From: Syntrophomonas sp.
Lineage (GTDB): Bacteria; Bacillota; Syntrophomonadia; Syntrophomonadales; Syntrophomonadaceae
DNA: 64,000 nucleotides
Assembly: GCA_016841875.1 (NCBI GenBank)
Contig: JAENYG010000012.1
Span: 1-64,000, forward strand
Reading direction: 5' to 3'
The position numbers and the translations under genes were made by a program. This document shows, one piece after another, positions 16,739-25,513 of the stretch (its first letter is position 1; each line of letters starts with the position of its first letter). A model generated the notes under the pieces. The model ran no database searches and was not told the DNA's origin. It worked only from the letters and a program-made list of their open reading frames with translations.

Positions 16739-16935
16739 GACCTGTAATGGGGACCTGTAATGGGGACATTCCTGCGGAGCAGGTGTGTCCCCTGACCTTA
16801 GCCGGCAGGTGTGTCCCCTGACCGTCTATACCCAGGGACATTCCCACAGCCAGGTTCACCAAGTAGGTGTGTCCCTGTTCCTTAGCCTGAGAACCCCGCT
16901 ATACTTCCTCCTAATCTTGAAATCCACTCAGCATA
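16739..16935. repeat. Dispersed intergenic repeat family B, copies 1 and 2
   Basis: Two tandem units built from GGGGACATTCC and AGGTGTGTCCCC arms, which form an imperfect hairpin, followed by a TTCCTTAGCC...GAAATCCACT tail. The direct repeat GGGACCTGTAATG occurs at the left edge. The same unit is seen at 22885-23060. There is no credible gene between 16735 and 17105. Confidence 0.75.
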
Positions 16936-17105
16936 CGTATGTATCTCCCGACCCGCTCTGTCCCCCGGCTTATTTTGTTAAGAACAGAAAAGGATGTCAT
17001 GGATTCTATGTAAATAATCATTTAGAAAGTAATCATTTAACATTGAATCAACGACATCCTCTGAACATATGCACTAAAATCTATTGTATAAAAAGAATGC
17101 TTTTC

Positions 17106-18278
17106 TTACAAATTCTCTGCGGCCTGAGCTAGTGCCTCTGAAAGCGCGCTGATATCCTCAATACTGGCATTTATCTCCTGAGTAGCTGCAGCCTGCTGTT
17201 CAGCAGTTGCCTGGGTTTTACTGGCTACTTCCGAAGCCATCTCAATCTGACCCCTGATCTCGCCGATGAAATTGACGATCTCAGCCACAGTATGTTTGGA
17301 TTGTTCAGACAGTTTCCTAATTTCCTCAGCTACCACACTGAAACCGCGTCCGGCTTCTCCTGCCCTGGCAGCCTCAATAGAAGCATTCAAACCCAGCATC
17401 TTGGTTTCATCTGCTACCTCTTTGATAAACCCTGATACGCTCTCAATCTCCCCGGACGCAACCGCTATCTTTTCAACCTGCATCGATAACTGGTTCTGCT
17501 GGCTTGAAACTTCTGTCACTGAAGCAGCTACTTCTTCGACCGCAGCAGCGATCTGCTGTATACTGTCTTTAAGCATGTTTATCTGTTCTTTGACTTTATC
17601 ATTCAGTTCCCGATCAATAACTAGGCATAGAGTTCCAATGGCATCCTCGTTAACGATAAGCGGGTATGCAGCAATCTCACAAGCCACACCAAAAACACTG
17701 CGAGGGATTTTGACATCCACGGTCATCTTCTTGGAAATGGCGACCCCGGCTGCACCGTCTGAGGTAAGCTCTGCCCCTGGCTGAACACTCGCGATATTAC
17801 TATAGGTCGTTGTTAAGTACTTAGTAGTATCAATAATCTTGTTCTTATCGGTTAAATAGAAATTCATCCGGCCTTTCATGATTTCATCAATCATCTCGCC
17901 AAGCATAGTGAAGGATTTAACCATAGGATGGCGCTGTGGATAGGCCATGAGCCAGGTCCCCACTGCTTCCCCCTCTTCGTTTACAACTGGATAACCTACA
18001 ACCCCTACTTTAAACCCTACCTCCGCTATTCCATATCGCGCACCATCGACATCAGCATGAAATAGTTTTCCTGCCTTTAGAATCTGATCGGCCACACCTC
18101 CCTTTTGGTTAGGCACACCTACATCGGTCCCAGGCACATCGAACTTGGTTGACTTCTGCTTAAAAGTAACTTGATTTAAATCGGTCACAACCATACAGGC
18201 CCCATCTTCGAACAACTCTATCAACGCCAGCGCTACCTTCTGCAAACTTTCTGCATCCGACAATAACAGATTATCCAT
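17106..18278 (-). CDS. Soluble methyl-accepting chemotaxis protein
   Basis: A 390-residue receptor without any transmembrane segment. The first 235 residues form a cytosolic sensor domain I do not recognise; it contains two sub-repeats ending [17 protein letters not shown] and [17 protein letters not shown], which resemble each other and suggest a PAS/GAF-like pair. Residues 240-390 are a short MCP signalling hairpin whose tip reads [20 protein letters not shown]. The lack of a C-terminal extension and of a membrane anchor suggests an intracellular energy or metabolite sensor. The CheW protein at 27563-28036 is the only other chemotaxis gene in the window. Confidence 0.88.
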   Translation of the reverse strand: MDNLLLSDAESLQKVALALIELFEDGACMVVTDLNQVTFKQKSTKFDVPGTDVGVPNQKGGVADQILKAGKLFHADVDGARYGIAEVGFKVGVVGYPVVNEEGEAVGTWLMAYPQRHPMVKSFTMLGEMIDEIMKGRMNFYLTDKNKIIDTTKYLTTTYSNIASVQPGAELTSDGAAGVAISKKMTVDVKIPRSVFGVACEIAAYPLIVNEDAIGTLCLVIDRELNDKVKEQINMLKDSIQQIAAAVEEVAASVTEVSSQQNQLSMQVEKIAVASGEIESVSGFIKEVADETKMLGLNASIEAARAGEAGRGFSVVAEEIRKLSEQSKHTVAEIVNFIGEIRGQIEMASEVASKTQATAEQQAAATQEINASIEDISALSEALAQAAENL

Positions 18279-18464
18279 ACAATCCCCCTAAAAAATAAAA
18301 TTCTACCAAGCATATCTCCTTCAAGGTAAATATCTATGCCCATTCCCACATGTTCCCTTAATATTATCGAGATTTCTTACCATTTCGATTAGTTCTTATT
18401 TCTAAATATGATTGCCTCTTAAACCTGCCAGCATGAGAATCCCGTGCTACTTCCGACATTTCGC

Positions 18465-19235
18465 TTAGCCATAAACCAGCTTCTTAACAGCAGAAAAATA
18501 TTTAGGAATGTCTCTTATTATTACGTCATTATGTCCTGCCCGAGGTATAGTAACTATTTCCTTATCCATGGATCCAAGTGTGTTATACACCAGATGGCCC
18601 TCCTCAGGCAGCACTAGATTGTCTATCTCGCCATGAATAATCAGGGCGGGTATTTTTATTTCAGCTATCACATCCAGACACTCCCGTTCTATTTGATCCA
18701 GATAAGGATTGGGGTCCATAATGCCCAGATGGTATATAAGCCGGTTTATACTGGCAAATCCGCTTTCTATTATCAGCCCTTTTAAGTTATCCTGATAATG
18801 ATAAGCCAGCTCCAAGGCTGAAATACTACCCAAAGAACGACCCATAATATAAAGGTCGGAGGTATAATTGCGGTTGCCCAGTTCATTCTTGACAGCAATA
18901 TATATATGGTGGGCATCCCTGACCATGCTGGTGAAATCAGGAGTACCAGTACTGGATCCATAACCCCGGTAATCTGCCACCACCAAATTAATCTCCTGGG
19001 CGAAGTACAGGGGAGCCAGGTCATCATAATCAGGTACTACTTCTCCGTTGCCATGAAAATACAAGATCCACGGCCACTGCTCACCTCCTGAATAAAATCG
19101 AGCCGTAATTCTAACATTATCTGCTGCATCTATAAACAGGTCAAAAGCATTATTTGGGGGTCTGGTAAAATCAGGTCGAGGATAAAAAAGCATCTGCAGA
19201 AAATAGGGCTGGTCTACATAAGAATAATCAGGCAT
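18465..19235 (-). CDS. Alpha/beta hydrolase
   Basis: A 256-residue cytosolic hydrolase. The nucleophile elbow is GRSLG with Ser134, the oxyanion segment is YFHGNGE near residue 60, the acid is Asp in HGEIDNLV (about 204) and the base is His in AGHND (about 236). It resembles the BAAT/FrsA-like bem46 group of serine hydrolases; the substrate is unknown. The gene is monocistronic, convergent with nothing and divergent from panE. Confidence 0.82.
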   Translation of the reverse strand: MPDYSYVDQPYFLQMLFYPRPDFTRPPNNAFDLFIDAADNVRITARFYSGGEQWPWILYFHGNGEVVPDYDDLAPLYFAQEINLVVADYRGYGSSTGTPDFTSMVRDAHHIYIAVKNELGNRNYTSDLYIMGRSLGSISALELAYHYQDNLKGLIIESGFASINRLIYHLGIMDPNPYLDQIERECLDVIAEIKIPALIIHGEIDNLVLPEEGHLVYNTLGSMDKEIVTIPRAGHNDVIIRDIPKYFSAVKKLVYG

Positions 19236-19412
19236 AGCTTCCTCCTTAAAAATTTTGTTAGTAATATATTAAAGGCCGTCAGGTTACTTCCTTTCTCCTT
19301 TACATTTTATCCATAATAAAACAATTAATGATATAAAAAGCACAATAGTTTATAATAATACTGTTAATCACAGTCAATATAGGAATTTATATAGAAGAGG
19401 TGACAGTAAAGC

Positions 19413-20354
19413 ATGAAAATTTTGGTGTTTGGACTGGGTGCATTAGGTACTGTGTATTCTTGTTTACTACAGAAACAAGGACATGAGATTATTGGCGTAG
19501 ATCATCAACCTGTGGTTAGAGCGATCAAGCAGGACGGAGTTCAAGTGACCGGTATATGGGGGGATCACGAGGCAGTACTGAATCAGGTAGTATGCAGCCT
19601 GGACGAACTTGAGGAGCAGGTTTTTGATTTGATAATTGTCAGTGTCAAAGCTTATGAAACTGAAGAAGTTGCACGCCAGCTTAAAAATATAATTGCAGAT
19701 ACTACCTATCTTATGCTGGCCCAAAATGGGTATGGAAATTTCGAAACAGCATCGAAACATATACCTGCAGATCAAATAATACTCGGGCGGGTAATTTTTG
19801 GTTCTGAAACTATCGGTGCAGGGGCTGCCAGAGTAAGTGTTATTGCTGATGATGTAATACTAGGTTCACCTGCCAATTTAATAGACATGAAGGTACTCCA
19901 GCAGTTTGCGGATATTTTCTCTCAGGCGGGGATTCCCACCCGGGCTTCTAACGAAATAATGCGCTCTGTATGGGGAAAAATAATATACAATTCTGCCCTT
20001 AATCCACTGGGTGCTATACTGGAAGTACCTTATGGCAAACTGGCAGAAATAGATTTTAGTAAGGATCTAATGGATCAGGTTATTGAAGAAATCTTTGCTG
20101 TTTTGAAAGCAGTCAATCAAACTACAATGTGGGAGAATGCTGCCGCCTACAGTAAGGATTTTTATTCCCAACTGGTTCCATCCACCGCCGCCCATCATGC
20201 TTCAATGCTGCAGGATATACAACGAGGACGCAAAACGGAAATCGATTCGCTAAATGGAGCGGTAGTTGAACTCGGGCAAAGATATGGTGTGGAAACTCCA
20301 GTAAACAGATTTATTACGATGATGCTTAAGGCTAAAGAAGCCATGCTGACTTGA
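19413..20354 (+). CDS. panE: 2-dehydropantoate 2-reductase (ketopantoate reductase)
   Basis: A 313-residue ApbA/PanE-family enzyme that reduces ketopantoate to pantoate with NADPH in CoA synthesis. The N-terminal Rossmann motif is VFGLGALGT. The catalytic lysine lies in VWGKIIYNSALNPLGAI (about residue 192), and the C-terminal domain has STAAHHASMLQDIQRGRKTEID, the typical PSTAASMLQDxxxGRxTEID segment. The start has GAGGTG about nine bases upstream. Some family members act on other 2-keto acids, but the full signature supports panE. No other pan gene is near. Confidence 0.88.
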   Translation: MKILVFGLGALGTVYSCLLQKQGHEIIGVDHQPVVRAIKQDGVQVTGIWGDHEAVLNQVVCSLDELEEQVFDLIIVSVKAYETEEVARQLKNIIADTTYLMLAQNGYGNFETASKHIPADQIILGRVIFGSETIGAGAARVSVIADDVILGSPANLIDMKVLQQFADIFSQAGIPTRASNEIMRSVWGKIIYNSALNPLGAILEVPYGKLAEIDFSKDLMDQVIEEIFAVLKAVNQTTMWENAAAYSKDFYSQLVPSTAAHHASMLQDIQRGRKTEIDSLNGAVVELGQRYGVETPVNRFITMMLKAKEAMLT

Positions 20355-20371
20355 TTATCAGCACATTCAAA

Positions 20372-20560
20372 GCTTCTTTTCTCTAATATCTGCGTTATTT
20401 CAAAAAGCCCGCTCAATCAACGTACTTAGTACGCCTCAATCGCGGGCTTTTCTTATGCCTTGATCTTCGCTTCAGTATTATTTCGAGCTTAGCGAGCCCA
20501 AATTGTGGTCCCCGGAGGGGGCTTCTGTCATCGGTCTGGCAGCTTGCCGACTTTGTCGAC
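20372..20560. repeat. Dispersed intergenic repeat family A, copy 2
   Basis: The core 20403-20451 has AAAAGCCCGC and GCGGGCTTTT arms around a second inverted repeat CGTACT-T-AGTACG. It is followed by CGAGCTTAGCGAGCCCAAAT (20479-20498) and TCTGTCATCGGTCTGG (20525-20540). Related modules lie at 1137-1285 and 35807-35845. The core could also act as a terminator for panE. Confidence 0.75.
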
Positions 20561-20595
20561 AAACTGACCCATGCTGCTGCAGCATGGGTCAGTTT
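20561..20595. terminator. Perfect 16-bp hairpin
   Basis: AAACTGACCCATGCTG and its exact complement with a 3-base loop (CTG), ending in GTTTTG. It lies between convergent panE and the amidohydrolase unit and can serve both strands. Confidence 0.8.
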
Positions 20596-20717
20596 TGTTC
20601 CAGCACATTATATTTTGTGCCAGTACCATTATTGTTTTACCTTATAAATGTTTCTCTATATTCGTTAGAGACCCCTGTCTGAATCTCCTTCTTCTCTTTA
20701 TTAATACCGCTCGGCAG

Positions 20718-20909
20718 CTAATGTAGAAATTTCTTGGCCGGGAATAAAGCATCCAAATCGGTAAGTGGAATGTGTACGATATTTTCCTGACTCACCACCG
20801 CTAGTATGGCTATTTCTTCCCCGGTGTATTCTTCATTGTAAGTGCCGACAACGCATACTGTGATCATCACACCATTTAAATAAACAGTAAATAGGTCTCC
20901 TCTATTCAA
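20718..20909 (-). CDS. Small conserved-type protein of unknown function
   Basis: A 63-residue acidic protein with the pattern of a small beta-barrel: alternating hydrophobic strands (LFTVYLNGVMITVCVVGTY, then EIAILAVVSQENIVHIPL). The TTG at 20909 is preferred since GGAGGGGG lies five bases upstream; a GTG at 20924 would overlap the amidohydrolase gene. It starts two bases after the stop of that gene, so the pair is surely co-translated. I do not recognise a family. Confidence 0.6.
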   Translation of the reverse strand: MNRGDLFTVYLNGVMITVCVVGTYNEEYTGEEIAILAVVSQENIVHIPLTDLDALFPAKKFLH

Positions 20910-20911
20910 GT

Positions 20912-22048
20912 TTACCCCCTCCACGTTATTCCATCCACGATGACCATTTCCACTCGAGAGCGAAATTCAAGGGGATGGCCGCTGTATATTACTATATCAG
21001 CTTTTTTACCCCTGGAGATGGATCCCAGGTCCTGCGATACATTTAGTATTTCAGCTGGCCATGAGGTTATTGCTTTCAATGCATCATCTTCATCCAGCCC
21101 TTCTCGTGCAGCTATGGCTGCGCAAACCCTTAGGTGTTCAATAGGCACCACCGGATGATCAGTGATCAAGCTAAATTTTACTCCCCGTTCAGCCAGCAGC
21201 ATAGCAGTTCTGAAGGATACTTCCTGGAGTTCAACTTTAGCTCGATTAATCAGCAGCGGGCCCAGAAACACCGGTACATTCCTTTTAAGCAGTTCGTCGG
21301 CTACTTTTACCGCCTCGGTACCATGTTGAATTATCATATTAATATCAAATTCATCCTTAATACGCAGAGCAGTTAGAATATCGTCTGCTCGGTGTACATG
21401 AATTAATAAAGGCATTTCTTTTTTTAAAACTTTTTGTAATGGATCCTGTTGGTATGCATCAGCCGCCTTTATATCCTCTTTATCCATATTTCTAGCTGCA
21501 ATATATAATGCTTCTCTTAGAAGGCTGGCATTAGCCATCCGAGTAATGGGTGATTTTTTTTGCTCAGCATACACTCTTTTGGGATTTTCGCCCAGGGCCG
21601 CCTTCAGTCCCCAGGGATTTTTATATACCATATCTTCCGACCTCTGCGCCAGATGTTTCAAAAATACTGCCTGCCCACCGATAATGTTGGCACTGCCAGG
21701 CATGCTCAATGAACGAGTAACTCCACCTTTCAGTGCATCTTCAAACGCCAGATCCCAAAAATTTATGCCATCCAATGCTCTTAATTGTGGTGTAATGGGA
21801 TCAGATATTTCGTTTACATCGCTTCCCTCGATCCTGTATATCTCCTCTTCCAAACCTATATGAGTATGAGAATCTATGAAGCCAGGGACTAAATATTTGC
21901 CTGCTGCATTATAAATGTCGCAATCATCAGGAATAACTACATTCTCTCCAACCTCTATTATTGAATCTCCATCCAGTATCACAGTCGCATTTTCAAGTAA
22001 TCCTGGTTCAGCCATGGTAAGTACTCTGGCACCCTTTATCGCTAACAC
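20912..22048 (-). CDS. Amidohydrolase, imidazolonepropionase-like
   Basis: A 378-residue metal-dependent hydrolase of the amidohydrolase superfamily. The first metal motif is GFIDSHTHIG, the later ligands are His in LIHVHRADD and His in IIQHGTEA, and the catalytic Asp lies in LITDHPVVP. The N-terminal composite beta-domain and the C-terminal KKADIVIYSGHPLE segment are typical. I chose the GTG at 22048 with AAGGAG six bases upstream; the frame stays open for 13 codons further but without family similarity. The usual metal-bridging lysine is not obvious, as in other members of this subgroup. The substrate is unknown. Confidence 0.82.
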   Translation of the reverse strand: MLAIKGARVLTMAEPGLLENATVILDGDSIIEVGENVVIPDDCDIYNAAGKYLVPGFIDSHTHIGLEEEIYRIEGSDVNEISDPITPQLRALDGINFWDLAFEDALKGGVTRSLSMPGSANIIGGQAVFLKHLAQRSEDMVYKNPWGLKAALGENPKRVYAEQKKSPITRMANASLLREALYIAARNMDKEDIKAADAYQQDPLQKVLKKEMPLLIHVHRADDILTALRIKDEFDINMIIQHGTEAVKVADELLKRNVPVFLGPLLINRAKVELQEVSFRTAMLLAERGVKFSLITDHPVVPIEHLRVCAAIAAREGLDEDDALKAITSWPAEILNVSQDLGSISRGKKADIVIYSGHPLEFRSRVEMVIVDGITWRG

Positions 22049-22163
22049 TGACTTCTCCTTCCTTATCTTATGAAAAATTGCAAACACCTGTTCAATGATA
22101 ATATTTGTATTATCTACCTGTCTTTTTCAATTATATTATAAATGGATAGGTGTGTCCCTGACC

Positions 22164-22874
22164 TTATCCGGGTGAGCTTCTGTCTCGCATATCTGTTGCC
22201 TCTATCAGGGCTTCAAATAAATAATCGGCATAAACATCTTCCATGCATTCTGGATGCCACTGAATACCCACAGCAAATTGATGCCTGCCGGAGAATTCAA
22301 TAGCCTCTATGGTTCCATCAGATGCACAGGCCGATATTCTCATACTTGGGCCAGGAATTTTAACTGCCTGATGATGAAAACTATTTACCTCAATCTCTTC
22401 GGTTTTTAATATTGCCGCTAATTTACTATGGTTCTGAACGAATACCTGGTGAGAGGCATAATCCCTGGGAGCCTTTTGCTGGTGCATAAACTTTCCTTCA
22501 ATATTCTGAATAATGCTTCCCCCGGCCGCAATATTAATAATCTGGCAGCCCCTGCATATACCTAATACCGGTTTTCGAATTTTCATTATATTCCTGACCA
22601 ATTCTATCTCAAAAATATCTCTCAAGGGACTGACTTCTCCCAGTTCTTTATCTGGCAGTTCTCCCCAATAAGAGGGATGTGCATCTCCACCTCCAGAGAG
22701 CACTAATGCATCGCAGATTTTAGTATACGATTGAATAATATCATTTTCAGCAACTGCAGGTAACATTATCGGTACTCCTCCAGCCTTCAATATCGCCAAT
22801 ATATAATGATCCCTAAGCAAATGAGCTTTCTCATCATTATCATAACTGGTACTAATCCCTACTATCGGCTTCAT
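22164..22874 (-). CDS. Gamma-glutamyl-gamma-aminobutyrate hydrolase-like peptidase C26
   Basis: A 236-residue class I glutamine amidotransferase-fold hydrolase. The nucleophile is Cys in VLGICRGCQIINIA, and the other two members of the triad are in GIQWHPE. The N terminus KPIVGISTSYDND and the segment ALVLSGGGDAHPSYWGE match PuuD-type enzymes, which cleave gamma-glutamyl amides. No putrescine-degradation genes are near, so the substrate is open. A family B repeat lies at each end of the gene. Confidence 0.87.
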   Translation of the reverse strand: MKPIVGISTSYDNDEKAHLLRDHYILAILKAGGVPIMLPAVAENDIIQSYTKICDALVLSGGGDAHPSYWGELPDKELGEVSPLRDIFEIELVRNIMKIRKPVLGICRGCQIINIAAGGSIIQNIEGKFMHQQKAPRDYASHQVFVQNHSKLAAILKTEEIEVNSFHHQAVKIPGPSMRISACASDGTIEAIEFSGRHQFAVGIQWHPECMEDVYADYLFEALIEATDMRDRSSPG

Positions 22875-22884
22875 CTAACCCCTC

Positions 22885-23060
22885 CTCAAGCTCGAGACTT
22901 CCATCACACTGCCCACCGTACACAAAATCCACTCAGACCTGCCACGGGGACATTCCTACAACAAGGGAGCCCCAAGGTAGGTGTGTCCCCATTCCTTAGC
23001 CGGAGACTTCCACCACACTTCCTACCATTCTTGGAATCCACTTATCTAACTCCAAGCTCC
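22885..23060. repeat. Dispersed intergenic repeat family B, further copies
   Basis: A partial tail (GAGACTTCCATCACACTGCC, 22894 onward) is followed by a full unit: GGGGACATTCCT (22950 onward), AGGTGTGTCCCC (22978 onward), then TTCCTTAGCCGGAGACTTCC and GGAATCCACT. A lone right arm, AGGTGTGTCCCTGACC, lies at 22149 on the far side of the peptidase C26 gene. Confidence 0.75.
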
Positions 23061-23081
23061 CCCCCCGTCCCCCCGGCCAAT

Positions 23082-23112
23082 AAAAAAACAGGTTCTTAAC
23101 ATTCAACCTGTT
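23082..23112 (-). terminator. Terminator of the acpS-alr-mazEF unit
   Basis: AACAGGTT and AACCTGTT form an 8-bp stem with a 10-base loop; on the minus strand it is followed by a run of seven T, just past the mazF stop. Confidence 0.8.
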
Positions 23113-23161
23113 CTGTAGAGTAATATGATAATAATATTATGTAAAGATTATTTCCAGGCAT

Positions 23162-23509
23162 CTACATTTCACTGAGCCCCATGCTTATTTCCAGGGCTTG
23201 ATCGACATTACCCATCATTTCTTCATCTAAAATCGCAATCCTCTGTTTTAATCTGGTTTTATCTATAGTCCTAATCTGTTCGGCCAGTATTACCGAATCT
23301 CTTTCCAGTCCATACTGCTCAGCTTTAAGCTCGATATGGGTTGGCAGCTTGGCCTTATTAATCTGAGATGTTATAGCCAGCACAATGGTGGTCGGACTGT
23401 ATTGGTTTCCTATATCATTCTGTATTACCAGAACCGGTCTAATGCCTCCCTGTTCTGATCCTACTACCGGGTTCAGCTGGGCAAAATAAATTTCCCCTCG
23501 TTTAATCAT
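23162..23509 (-). CDS. mazF: MazF/EndoA-type endoribonuclease toxin
   Basis: A 115-residue PemK/MazF protein that cuts mRNA at short single-stranded sites. [32 protein letters not shown] at the N terminus contains the catalytic Arg of the GxxRP loop, and TIVLAITSQ gives the second catalytic strand. The segment [27 protein letters not shown] is nearly that of Bacillus EndoA, which cleaves UACAU. It follows the antitoxin gene by nine bases. The gene order after alr is the one conserved across Firmicutes, so this is the chromosomal housekeeping copy rather than a recent import. Confidence 0.93.
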   Translation of the reverse strand: MIKRGEIYFAQLNPVVGSEQGGIRPVLVIQNDIGNQYSPTTIVLAITSQINKAKLPTHIELKAEQYGLERDSVILAEQIRTIDKTRLKQRIAILDEEMMGNVDQALEISMGLSEM

Positions 23510-23518
23510 ATAATTATA

Positions 23519-23788
23519 TCACTCCAACAATTTTTCTATGCAGGTGGTCAGAGCTTCGTCATCCAGCCCTGTGTTTTCACAGGCTATATTGAGGTTAATT
23601 TGTGCCATTTCCAGATAACCTTTTTTCATCTGCTCTTTCATTAAATTCCTTTTACGCTCCCCCAGATAAAACTTTATGGCTTCTCTTATTATTTCACTAC
23701 GATTTTTAGATTCCACAGCAGTAACACAGTCCATTTCACATAAGAGACTTTCTGGCACGGTTATAATGATTCTTTTAGATACTGGCAA
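23519..23788 (-). CDS. mazE: MazE/EndoAI-type antitoxin (ribbon-helix-helix)
   Basis: An 89-residue CopG/ribbon-helix-helix antitoxin. The strand SKRIIITVPESLL is followed by two helices with NRSEIIREAIKFYLGERKR, and an acidic C-terminal tail (TGLDDEALTTCIEKLLE) should wrap MazF. The start is probably the TTG at 23788, which has GGGGGTG six bases upstream; a GTG at 23797 is the alternative. It is co-transcribed with alr and mazF and likely represses its own expression. Confidence 0.88.
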   Translation of the reverse strand: MPVSKRIIITVPESLLCEMDCVTAVESKNRSEIIREAIKFYLGERKRNLMKEQMKKGYLEMAQINLNIACENTGLDDEALTTCIEKLLE

Positions 23789-23885
23789 AGCGAACACCCC
23801 CAGAAATAGATAGCAAACCCGATATATCTATTATATTGATAAGTTAGGTGACTCGCAAATCCAATAATTACAAATATGATACTTA

Positions 23886-25007
23886 TTATACATAAGTTCT
23901 GGGAACTCGCGAGCTCACTGAGCAAACTATCTCATAATTAATAGTATCTGCAATCATTGCCAGATCATCTGCTGTTATCCCATCTGCGTCTCTGCCAAAA
24001 AGAATTACTTCATCTCCTTCTGCAATGTCTTCTCTCCCGCTTATTTCAAACATACATTGATCCATGCATACTACACCCAACGAATATGCTCTTTGGCCAT
24101 TTATTACGGCCCAGGCTCGATTAGAAAAACTTCTGCGGTACCCATCTGCATACCCGATCGGCAGCGTAGCCACCCGGGTCTCCCGGTCACATATATGAGT
24201 ACGGCCATAACTGACCCCATGCCCCTCAGCGAGGTTCTTGACCATGCTAACCCGGCTCTTTAAAGTCATGGCTGGCACAATACCTAAATTCATACTCTTC
24301 ATAAACTGGGAAGGGTATAATCCATACAGCATTATGCCTGCCCTTACCATATCGAGATGGGTTTCGGGGTACCTGAATATGGCGGCACTATTGGAGCAGT
24401 GTTTAAGTGGAATATAAACACCTCTCTCATCCAGTTCTCTGGTGACATCCTGAAATGCCTTAAATTGTTTCATGGTAAACTGGTCATTTTCAAGGTCTGC
24501 TTCCGCAAAATGAGTAAAAATACCCTCCACATTTATACCTGGTAAGGCGGCGATATTTTCAATAATTCGTATAGAAGCAGAAACCGGGGCAAAACCTATC
24601 CTACCCATGCCAGTATCAATCTTAATGTGTATATGTGCAGGGCGCCCTTGTGCTTGTGCCGCTGTTGACAGTGACCTGGCAAAAGATGCATCATATACAG
24701 CAGTCCTTATATCGTGACTAACTATTAGGTCTGCATACTGCCGGGGAATGTAACCAAAAACCATAACTGGAGCCGCAATACCCTCATCACGCAGTTCCAG
24801 GGCTTCATCCAGGGTTGCTACAGCCAGAATATCAACCATCTCTTCCAGACAAACCCGGCTTATTTCCTTGACACCATGTCCATAGGCATTAGCTTTAACA
24901 GCTGCTATAATCCTGGTTCCAGGGCTTAAGGCTTTTTTTATACAGTGCAGATTATTTCTAATAGCTGCTAAATCTATTTCTGCCCAGGTTGGTCTCTTAT
25001 TATCCAT
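23886..25007 (-). CDS. alr: Alanine racemase
   Basis: A 373-residue PLP enzyme making D-alanine for peptidoglycan. The PLP lysine is Lys38 in AAVKANAYGHG, and the second catalytic residue is the Tyr in SYGRTHI of the C-terminal domain. Other signatures are HIKIDTGMGRIGF and LPIGYADGYRR. The first codons overlap the last codons of the upstream CBS-domain gene by eight bases. In a spore former a second racemase gene may exist elsewhere; D-alanine metabolism also links to germination. Confidence 0.95.
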   Translation of the reverse strand: MDNKRPTWAEIDLAAIRNNLHCIKKALSPGTRIIAAVKANAYGHGVKEISRVCLEEMVDILAVATLDEALELRDEGIAAPVMVFGYIPRQYADLIVSHDIRTAVYDASFARSLSTAAQAQGRPAHIHIKIDTGMGRIGFAPVSASIRIIENIAALPGINVEGIFTHFAEADLENDQFTMKQFKAFQDVTRELDERGVYIPLKHCSNSAAIFRYPETHLDMVRAGIMLYGLYPSQFMKSMNLGIVPAMTLKSRVSMVKNLAEGHGVSYGRTHICDRETRVATLPIGYADGYRRSFSNRAWAVINGQRAYSLGVVCMDQCMFEISGREDIAEGDEVILFGRDADGITADDLAMIADTINYEIVCSVSSRVPRTYV

Positions 25008-25455
25008 TATTGCTTACCATAGCTTTTAAAATATCGTTGCGGGTAATAATTCCCACCAATTTGTCATGCCTGAGGACTGGTACGCGATTAACCTTTTTAT
25101 CCTGCATCAACTTTACTATATTACCAACCGGCTCATCTTCATCCACTGCTATTACTTTGGTAGTCATCGCATCTTTAACCCTGGAAGCAGTATATTTTTT
25201 TAGCTCATTATTAAACCGCATAGTATTTTCCAAAAATATAATACTATCAAACAGGGTTATGTAAAATGGTATTTTTAGCTCTCCAGCTTTAATTATTAGA
25301 TCTTTCTCACTAATTATTCCCAGCACCTTATCTTCCGCATCAACTACAGGTATGCCGCTGATTTTATTTTCCAGAAGTATCCTGGCAACTTTTTCTACGC
25401 TGTCATTTGGTCTAGCCACCAGTACCTCCCGGGTCATTATATCCCTTGCGCGCAT
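25000..25455 (-). CDS. CBS-domain pair protein
   Basis: A 151-residue protein made of two CBS domains (about 1-60 and 88-151). Each ends with the usual pattern, VVDAEDKVLGIISEKDLI and VLRHDKLVGIITRNDIL. Such pairs bind adenine nucleotides or ions and regulate a partner. It is placed between nnr and alr and overlaps alr, so it may report energy state to cell-wall precursor synthesis, but no partner domain is attached. That role is a guess. Confidence 0.88.
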   Translation of the reverse strand: MRARDIMTREVLVARPNDSVEKVARILLENKISGIPVVDAEDKVLGIISEKDLIIKAGELKIPFYITLFDSIIFLENTMRFNNELKKYTASRVKDAMTTKVIAVDEDEPVGNIVKLMQDKKVNRVPVLRHDKLVGIITRNDILKAMVSNNG

Positions 25456-25513
25456 ATTTCAACCCCTCACTATCCTTATAATTTGTCTCTTTATAAATTA
25501 TATTTTAATATTA

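Noticed and set aside
16785-17132. Open frame of 115 codons on the plus strand
   Set aside because: It lies across repeat family B and the end of the chemoreceptor gene, has no ribosome binding site and reads as low-complexity translated repeat.
23162-23797. MazEF as a recently acquired addiction module
   Set aside because: Its position behind alr in the acpS-nnr-alr cluster is conserved in Firmicutes, so it is the ordinary chromosomal copy.
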